From Gambelia wislizenii (lineage: Eukaryota; Chordata; Lepidosauria; Squamata; Crotaphytidae): a stretch of DNA of 64,000 bases. Where the stretch lies: contig JAUMIR010000001.1 in assembly GCA_030847615.1 (NCBI GenBank), forward strand, positions 268,459,187 to 268,523,186, read 5' to 3'. Within the stretch, counting starts at the first letter, position 1, and every line of letters starts with the position of its first letter. Under the pieces are notes generated by a model, which was not told the origin of the DNA, made no database searches, and saw only the letters and a list, made by a program, of their open reading frames with translations. The position numbers and the translations under genes are program-made. Positions 57,151-64,000 of the stretch are shown here, one piece after another.

Positions 57151-57540
57151 ATTTGCTCAGAGAAGATCCCTTGGATCTTGTGCCTCTGCTTCTCTGATCC
57201 CCACTGCCAGCTACTATGTGAGTAATATGCACACTGCCCATACCCTCGATTTATAAATGGAATTGTGTTCCTGGAAGCCTTAAAAAGTGCAGTTCTTCTT
57301 ATAAATGAACATGGTATACAGGAAGTGTATACCTTTTTAAAAGGAAACAATAATGAAGGTGTTGCTGCCACCACAGCCGTAGTAGCATATTTGCCTGTAA
57401 CATTGAGAGATGAGGTGCATCCTCCAGTAGTTTGGGGAAGTGCAAAGATCGTCTCTCCCCAAACTCTGGGAGTTTCCTGCCTGTATTCTTCACCCATGCA
57501 GTCTTAATCCATGTCAGGTGGATAAGATCACTTGACCACT

Positions 57541-58160
57541 GTGCAAACACCAGCACATAGGCACTAGCAATATTATGACAGAGACAGGTAGAAAAAGTGC
57601 CAGTGTAATTCTGCAAATAATCCTCCCATATAATCCGCCCCATACCCTTAGATCTTCTGGGAGGGGTTTATTGCAACCAATGAGATCTAGATTAACAATA
57701 ACCTCCCAGACATCTTTTTCTGTCATTGCTCCCGGACTATGGAATGCCTTGCTGGAAGAGATCCGTCAAGCAACCAGCTTGGAGAATTTCAAAAAAGCCA
57801 TCAAAACGGATCTCTTCCGGCAGGCCTTCCTTGAATAGAATAAACCATTTTAATGGATACTTCTCCCTCATTTTATGTTTTTATGTTTTATACTTATGTT
57901 TTTACGTTTTTATGCTTTGATGTTATAGTTTAAAGTTTTAGGGTAGTATTTTATATTATTGGTCAATTCACCAATTATTTTTAAATATTTGTATTATTAT
58001 ATGTAATTTTAAGGGGGTAAACTGTTTTAAGCTATTACTGTTGGTATGGATTTGTTTTATAGCCAATTTTTGTGAGCCTCCTTGATTGCCTAATAGGCAA
58101 AAGGCGGGTTATAAAAATAAAGTTGTTATTATTCTTATTATTATTATTACTACTACTACT
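57541..58160 (+). mobile_element. L2-like LINE 3' end
   Basis: The + strand frame to 57838 reads GLWNALLEEIRQATSLENFK then KAIKTDLFRQAF, an L2-type ORF2 end. The 3' UTR runs to AAAGTTGTTATTATTCTTAT and a TTA/CTA simple repeat at 58122-58164. Confidence 0.8.
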
Positions 58161-58302
58161 ACTAGCTATATTGGTGAATGCCCACCATGGTGAATGCCCA
58201 CCATATTTGTGTGCTGGAATGGGTGCCTAATGGCATTTGGGGATTGCTTGCATGTAAACAGATACATATTATGTTTTATCTCTCTTACAACTAGACACAT
58301 AC

Positions 58303-58324
58303 ACACACACACACACACACACAC
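58303..58324. repeat. CA microsatellite
   Basis: (CA)11 tract. Confidence 0.95.
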
Positions 58325-58499
58325 GGCATTGAATGAATTATGAACACTTCCATTCACAGTATGAATAGATTGTGGGGGGTTTTGACACTTTCATGTCCTG
58401 TTACTTGAGAAGATCTGGAAAATTATTTTTTTAAAAGATAATTCTACATTTTATATGTGTAAGCATTGCAAATTTCTGAAGATAATATTTACTCTTTCC

Positions 58500-58712
58500 C
58501 AGTAGCATGGCATAGTGGCTTGAGTGTTGGATTACAACTCTGCAGACCAGGGTTCGACTCTCCGCTTGGCCATGAAAACCCACTGGGTGACTTTGGGCAA
58601 GTCACACACTCTTAGTCTCAGAAAACCCTGTGATAGGTTCACCTTAGGGTCACTATAAGTCAGAAATTATTTGAAGGCACACAAGAACAACAACAATAGC
58701 AACAGCAACAAC
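58500..58712 (+). repeat. tRNA-headed SINE
   Basis: GTAGCATGGCATAGTGGCTT and CCAGGGTTCGACTCTCCG form the head. The body includes TTGGGCAAGTCACACACTC and GTCAGAAATTATTTGAAGGC, ending in an ACAACAA tail. Confidence 0.85.
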
Positions 58713-59138
58713 AGTTTAAAATTGGGGGGACCCTATAGCAACTAGATTAGGGACTCAAAGAGCTAAATCAAGCAATTACTATGCCTCTTGATTCAAAGAA
58801 AATGAAATGATACATTTGAAGGTCTGTAGTGAATCCATACCCAAGATATCCTATTTCTAGGAGTGTAGCTAAAGGGGTGTGGGGGAGGGAATGAGGGCAT
58901 TGTCCACCAAGTAAGAATTCTATCCTCCCATGAAATTTCAGTCTCCAAATTTCTGGCATTGCAGAGGGTGAGGTACTGAAATCCGTATACATCTAGCACT
59001 CTCATGTTTGTTGTGTTTGCATTCCTTTGATAACTTTTCCTACCCCGACAAAATCTGAAGGGCTTCATAATCCCCACCCCTACTTTAGACTGACAATAAA
59101 GCTACAGAGAAAATTAATAATTTGAGGAATTAGGCTGG

Positions 59139-59270
59139 GGTTGGAAATCACATGGCCTTCCAGATGTTGTTGCTCTGAAGTTTCCAGCATCTCCCACCAC
59201 TGATCATATTGGTTAAGGCTGCTGGGACTGGCAGTCCAACAGGATCAGAAGGGTCACATGATTCCCATCC
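59139..59270. mobile_element. hAT-like MITE fragment
   Basis: GGGTTGGAAATCACATGGCC is matched by the inverted GGTCACATGATTCCCATCCC, with ATGTTGTTG and CAGTCCAACAG inside. Confidence 0.6.
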
Positions 59271-59654
59271 CAAAATAAACCAAAGCAACCAGATATTTCT
59301 TGAAATCTGAAATGTAGACCCACCTTAATAGAGAACTTTTTTCTGACAATGAAATCAATCTCACAGTAGTAAGATAAGCAATGTAGGTGCTTTTCCTAAT
59401 GCACAAAAATAGGCTGAGAAGCCAGCACCTGCAAATGCAAAGGTACTTGTGGTCTTAGGCTACAGTTCTTAATGGTACCTCCCCAGAACGCAAGAGCATG
59501 TTGTCTTGTTTCTCTTTCATTCAGCTGGTTGCCTACAACGTGCTCTGCAACCTCACCCTGGGTGTTCTGCCCACCTTTTGAATGTGGTGTGTTTTTTGCC
59601 TGTGTCAGACTGATTGAATGTGTATGGCAAAGGGGTATGGCAAATTCCCACATA

Positions 59655-60284
59655 GGGCTTATCTATATGAGGTAATAAAATGTGGATTGATGTGCAGTAA
59701 TGCCAATTCGCAGCAGCTTTCATCTGTCTCCATGATTTTTTGGGAAGATTGCAGGCATGTGAAGCTATCCACATTTGTTGTTCAAACGGGCATATGTGCA
59801 AATCAAGATGGTAGGCGTGAGTGAATTACTCATGTTTTTATTTTCACCAATTACTGTTGTCGAACAGTATTTTTTTAAAAAAGCAAATCCAAAGTGCAGA
59901 AGTGTGACCTTCCACTTAAATAAACAGCGGGGGAGGGGCTGTTTTGTCACCTCAGTGCATGATTGCTACAACAAAAATCCAACGTAGTGGTTCTGGGCGC
60001 TTGCCTTGCCAGCAAGCTCCACCCACTGTGCACATCCAACCAATCAGCTGTCCACTCTGAGAATGCACAGTAATGCAAATTGGTTGTCCTAATGAGCAAT
60101 AGTGTACATTCCCACGCATTATTTTAAAAAATACAGGAAAAGCCATGAGGGCTTTTCCCACTGAGAATTTGGCATTTTTGGCTCCCCTCCTTCCGAATAC
60201 AGCGGATTGATGTGGGATCCCATTTAGCCAAAATGTGATCTCCTCGAATTTTACAAGGCATATTTTTGCCATATATACAAGCCC
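59655..60284. mobile_element. MITE family B copy
   Basis: A 630-bp element with ends GGGCTTATCTATATGAGG and CCATATATACAAGCCC. The interior has CCAACCAATCAGCTGTCC, TTGGTTGTCCTAATGAGCAA and GGGATCCCATTTAGCC. The last block is homologous to the site into which the L1 at 4282 inserted. Confidence 0.8.
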
Positions 60285-60303
60285 AGGGCTACTATTAGCA
60301 TAT

Positions 60304-60560
60304 CTCTCTCTCTCTCTGGCTTTTCTTCGAAAATGAAGATTCAGCAAGGACTCATCCCGCGCTTTCTGCAAGCGGGCTGATGACTAAAAAGGCCAATCTG
60401 AGATAAACAAGTCCGGTTGCCGAAAGCACAGCAGAAGGCTCCTTGGTGGTGTTTCTGGGTTGTGATTCTTTCTGCGTTGTCGTTTCTCTTCAAGACTTGT
60501 TCGGCATGAGTTCTCAAATAAGGCTGCAGCTTTGTGGATAGTGCGTCTCCATGTCTCCCG
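60304..60560 (-). pseudogene. LINE ORF2 tail with zinc-finger-like end, 10-bp duplication
   Basis: Reverse orientation of the 41632-41990 segment. On the minus strand it encodes CAFGNRTCLSQIGLFSHQ-like residues, an altered C2H2-type end. It begins at the left with a CT run, the complement of a GA tail. Flanked by ATTAGCATAT at 60294-60303 and 60561-60570, a likely target-site duplication. Confidence 0.65.
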
Positions 60561-60609
60561 ATTAGCATATGTACATATATCTGAATTGAATGAAATGTTC
60601 CAATTGTTC

Positions 60610-60790
60610 CTGGTGGAGACTGTAGCTCATTGATAGAACCACATGTTGTGCATGCAGAAGTATCCACAGGCTCAGTTCTTGCCACCTCCAGGTAGGGCTG
60701 GGAAAGACTGAGACCCGGGAGAGCTGCTGCCAGTTGACTATAGGCAAACAGTCCAAAGATCAGTAACTTGCACCAGGAGTTGAGAGTTTT
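60610..60790 (+). repeat. Old tRNA-type SINE remnant
   Basis: GTAGCTCATTGATAGAACC and GGCTCAGTTCTTGCCACC align with the head of the remnant at 38845. The body includes CCAGGTAGGGCTGGGAAAG. Confidence 0.6.
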
Positions 60791-61130
60791 CTCACCCTGA
60801 GAAATCTGGTTTGGGGTATTTGAGGCTCTGAGATAAAATAGCATTGCTGCAAACTGGGAGAGTTAATTGAAGACACTCATGGAAGGAAAGTTTCCTACCC
60901 TTCCTCCCACCTCCTGCTAGCATTTTCTCCACCATGCTCCCATAGTCCAACCCATACTTTAAGAGGGAAGAGAGAGACAGTGATATTTCAAAATATGGCA
61001 TTTAATAGAATATTCTTCTCTCTCTCTCTTTCTCTCTTTCTATCAATTCCAATGCTTATACTTGTCTGTATTATAGAAAGGCATGTGATTTCAATATGGT
61101 ACTAAAGCCTATGGTATTTTCACCCCATAG

Positions 61131-61284
61131 GTTGGATGCAAAGTGGCTCACTTCTTCCAGCTTTATTTAATGGTTTGCAATTACTTCTGGATGCTCTGTG
61201 AAGGCATTTATCTGCACACGCTCATTGTGGTGGCTGTATTTGCAGAAAAACAGCACTTACTGTGGTATTACCTTCTTGGATGGG
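61131..61284 (+). CDS. CALCRL: CALCRL coding exon 7 (TM3-TM4 start)
   Basis: Residues 226-276. C228 is the conserved cysteine at the top of TM3 that bonds to extracellular loop 2. The class B motif [19 protein letters not shown] follows, then loop 2 and the start of TM4 (WYYLLGW). Acceptor TTTTCACCCCATAG, donor G then GTAGGT, phase 1. The next exon is not in the window. Confidence 0.97.
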
Positions 61285-63470
61285 GTAGGTTATTTCCCTT
61301 TTGGTTTTCCTCCCTGTCTCATACAGCAATATCTTTTTCAGGGTGATTTAAGAGAATTTTGACAGCATTGCTCAAAGGAGCACATCAGCCTTCAGCAAGT
61401 TCCCTGGCTTTGTACCCATAACTAAATAAGCAAAAAAAAAAAAAAAAAATGTCATCTAACTTTCCCCTTTTGTTTCAACTGGAGAATAAACCTTTGCCAT
61501 GGCCGTTAGGCTTGTACCGTTGATGCAAGGACCTTATCTTAGCTAAAGGCGGCCTGCATCTAGTTGATTCAGGAAATTACTCCTCCTTTACGCAGAAAAA
61601 GAAATAGTCTTTTATTATGAAAAAGGCATTCAGGACTGATTATTCATTGTTTCTCATCTTGGAGGTGTTTATACAGGAATGACTGTTTGTTTTCAGAGAA
61701 GTCTCGCCATTCCTAGGGTAGGAGGTCGAACCACCATTTATTTTCCCAGCAGTTCCTTTTGACCTGCTTTGTTCCTAGTGCAAAGAGAACACTACTTGAG
61801 ATGAAAAAAAGAAAAAAGTGGGCAGAGGGTGGAACACACACACCTCAACTGAAGAACACTATTAAAGGCAGCAAGCAATTCATCTCTGATGTTTGCTGAC
61901 ATTTTCTGATCCATATATATAGACAAGTTAGATCTGGTTGGACTTTGACAGCCCTGTGAGAGTAAACACTGGAGAACCCAAAGGAGTGAAATTCCACTTG
62001 GATTTAGAATAGTTTATGGTCCAGTCCTGCTGTCCGTGTTGCAGCCCCAGCATCCTAACCCTTGTTTATCCTCCTCTGTCATTCTGAATGTCTGTTTACT
62101 TTTACCTGGTGGAGCTCCCTGTTGCAAATATGCCTGGTTAGACCTTCACCCAGTAGGTTCCAGATTGTACTTCACATCACAGTGCTTGCTTGTTTGTATT
62201 TTCATATTCTTTCCAAAGCAACCAGCTACATTTCCTCCTGCTTTATCAGGGACATACCCAATTCATCCTATCCCACTTTTTTCAGCTCTTTTAAAAATGC
62301 CCCCATTTCTCTCTCCTCTTCCTCCTTTGTCCTCAGCTTAGTTCAATTGCTGAAGACTGAGTTCAACGTACAAAAGTGGTTTGCACTCATTTAAGTCAGC
62401 AGGCAGGAGAGAGGAGGGGGGAGATGAGGCTTGCCCTTCCCTGTAGTCTCAGGCAAAAGCAAACTGCTGCATCCTCTCCTAGTTTGTGTGAACTTTCTCA
62501 TTGATAACTTCTGCCATCTTGGCCAGATTCTGATGTTCCTTGGCCCCAAGTATGCTAGTTTTCATCTGTAAAATGTTGAAGGTTATGTTCATATGTAGGC
62601 TCACCATTCAGAGTGGGCTTTCAGAGTGGCACTTGCTCTGCTACTGACAATATAGCCCTTCAGAAAGGGGCTTGAGCAGTGACGTGTTCCTTGCCATTAT
62701 ATTCTTGCTACAGAGAAAATATCATCTTGCTCCTCTCGCCCTCAAAAATATTGGCAGGGCCTGGCCTGGGCAAGCTATGGCGGAAGTCAGACCTTACCTT
62801 TCTAAGAGTGGGTAATAAGATTCTGAGCACCTGTTTTAAAATACATGACATTGCATGCCTCATGCCACCTGGGATCCATTTTTATTTATGTATTACTGGG
62901 TACTTTTTGATGTCATGTGTCTTGTTTTATTTTAAAAGCCTTGAAAGCTATTAAATGCAGACATCACTAACAGTTTTAATTTATGTTGAGTCATGCACAC
63001 AGATGTTTTAACATTGCTTTAATTGGAGTCATCAAAGCTTAATCTAAGTTGGATTTGTAGTTTTAAAAATGTCAGCCTTATTAAAATAAACTATTTTATG
63101 CTAAATTATTCGTTGTTTATAAGAGTGACTCTAACCTTTGATTTTACTAATCAGTCATTTATAAGAAGAGAAGTCCTAAGCAAAACATCTCTCCCTTTCT
63201 CTCTCTCTCTCTCTCTCTGTGTGTGCTTTGTAGTCATTCTAACATTGGAAACTTAACTACAGGCAGATTTATATGCCCAGTACTAGGATTTCTCCTTACC
63301 TTGTTATTTTAGATGTATTAAAATAAAATTTTACAAATAAATTAAGCCAGGACTATTAAGATGTAATGCATTTGGCAACGTATTGTAAGGATCATAATGT
63401 ATCTTCTGCAGCAAAAGCTACCAGCTAATGTGTCTGTTTTATGATCTGCTAGTTGCTACCGTCCAAGTTA
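61285..63470. other. CALCRL intron 7, unremarkable part
   Basis: Poly-A tract 61431-61449 and a TC/GT microsatellite near 63190-63226. Searched in + frames for the next CALCRL exon (GFPLIPACIHAI-like); not found. Confidence 0.6.
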
Positions 63471-63694
63471 AGGGGTGCATCTACACTGTAGAAGTAATGC
63501 AGTTAGACACCACTTTAACTGCCATGGCTCCATCCTGCAGAATCCTGGGATTTGTAGTTTTGTGAGGCTCCATCACTCTTTGGCAGAGAAGGCTGAAGAC
63601 TTTGTAAAAATTCAAGTTCCAGGATTCCATAGGATGGAGCTATAGCACTTAAAGTGGTGCCAAACTGCATTATGTCTACACTGTAGATGCACCC
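63471..63694. mobile_element. Palindromic MITE family C
   Basis: Ends GGGGTGCATCTACACTGTAG and CTACACTGTAGATGCACCC. The arms carry CATGGCTCCATCCTGCAG and GGATTCCATAGGATGGAGC. TTA precedes it, AAT follows. Confidence 0.88.
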
Positions 63695-64000
63695 AATGTC
63701 AGAATTTGGCGTGATTTTCAGAGTCACCAAGGTGGCTATCATTATAATTGTCTTTGCTGCCTCGCACCCCTTTTGTCATAATTCTGCTCTGCAGCAAAGA
63801 CCCAGGGGATAGGAAATTTCAGGAGATGAGATCTCTTTCTCAGTAGGTGGTGGCCCCCATGTCAGTGAGGTGATCAATCCACTCTAGATTTTAGTCAGAA
63901 CATTAAAATTGCTGTCCAAAGCACCAAACCTTATATCCCAAATAGGTCTAGCACTTTGGATACGTCCTTTACAGTTCAGATTAAAGCCCAAAATTGCCCC

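Larger units (their letters stand above)
38578..61284 (+). other. CALCRL: CALCRL gene, 5' part (seven coding exons, 3' end outside window)
   Basis: Class B1 G-protein-coupled receptor that pairs with RAMP proteins at the plasma membrane to bind CGRP or adrenomedullin. Seven coding exons give 276 residues. All six introns are GT-AG, and phases run 0, 1, 1, 0, 2, 0, with phase 1 after the last exon. Intron lengths are 1034, 2405, 2794, 9731, 931 and 4931 bases. The protein matches CALCRL rather than its paralogue CALCR: exon 2 has [20 protein letters not shown] and exon 6 has [20 protein letters not shown], where CALCR differs. The six ectodomain cysteines have the human CALCRL spacing (17, 9, 14, 17, 22 residues, from memory). 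TM5-7 and the tail are not found before 64000. Confidence 0.96.

Noticed and set aside
38630..61284. Gene as CALCR (calcitonin receptor) instead of CALCRL
   Set aside because: Exons 2, 5 and 6 carry CALCRL-specific residues ([33 protein letters not shown]) that CALCR lacks.
61285..64000. Next CALCRL exon
   Set aside because: No reading frame with TM4-extracellular-loop-2 residues flanked by AG and GT was found.

Overview
The window is vertebrate nuclear DNA, almost certainly from a squamate reptile and probably an iguanian lizard. The evidence is one spliced G-protein-coupled receptor gene with vertebrate splice sites, set among CR1, L2-like and L1 LINEs, a DIRS-like relic, tRNA- and 5S-rRNA-derived SINEs, and many short non-autonomous DNA transposons. 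Nothing bacterial, viral or CRISPR-like was seen.

The only host gene I can support is CALCRL (calcitonin receptor-like receptor) on the + strand. Seven coding exons lie between 38630 and 61284 and encode the first 276 residues: signal peptide, six-cysteine hormone-binding domain, and transmembrane (TM) helices 1 to about 4. Reading phases agree at all six junctions. The rest of the gene lies beyond 64000. The 38 kb upstream shows no coding exon. Part of it is probably 5' intron, because the first coding exon has a good splice acceptor in front of its 5' UTR.

Region by region: 1-1560 is a DIRS-like relic next to an L2-like 3' end. 1.7-6.3 kb holds a SINE body and a DNA transposon split by a truncated L1 with a 17-bp target duplication. 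8-25 kb is a field of MITEs (several families), with one 5S-headed SINE and one hAT mini-element with a perfect 8-bp duplication. 25-37 kb has a tRNA SINE and three CR1 copies, one interrupted by a MITE and one a 3.5-kb copy with frameshifts. 38.6-61.3 kb is CALCRL, whose fourth intron contains a full-length CR1 with both ORFs open (ORF1 46867-47844, ORF2 47850-50762). 61.3-64 kb is intron with one palindromic MITE.

The CR1 proteins would work together: ORF1 has a zinc-knuckle-like CxxC pair, a coiled coil and an SGNH esterase domain; ORF2 has an endonuclease and a reverse transcriptase. I found no undescribed multi-gene system. The most interesting points are the nearly intact CR1 with a His in the reverse-transcriptase PQG motif, SINEs sharing one body but carrying different Pol III heads, two MITEs abutting on one shared TTA, and the nested insertions that give relative ages. 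Family names and identities come from reading by eye, with no database search.
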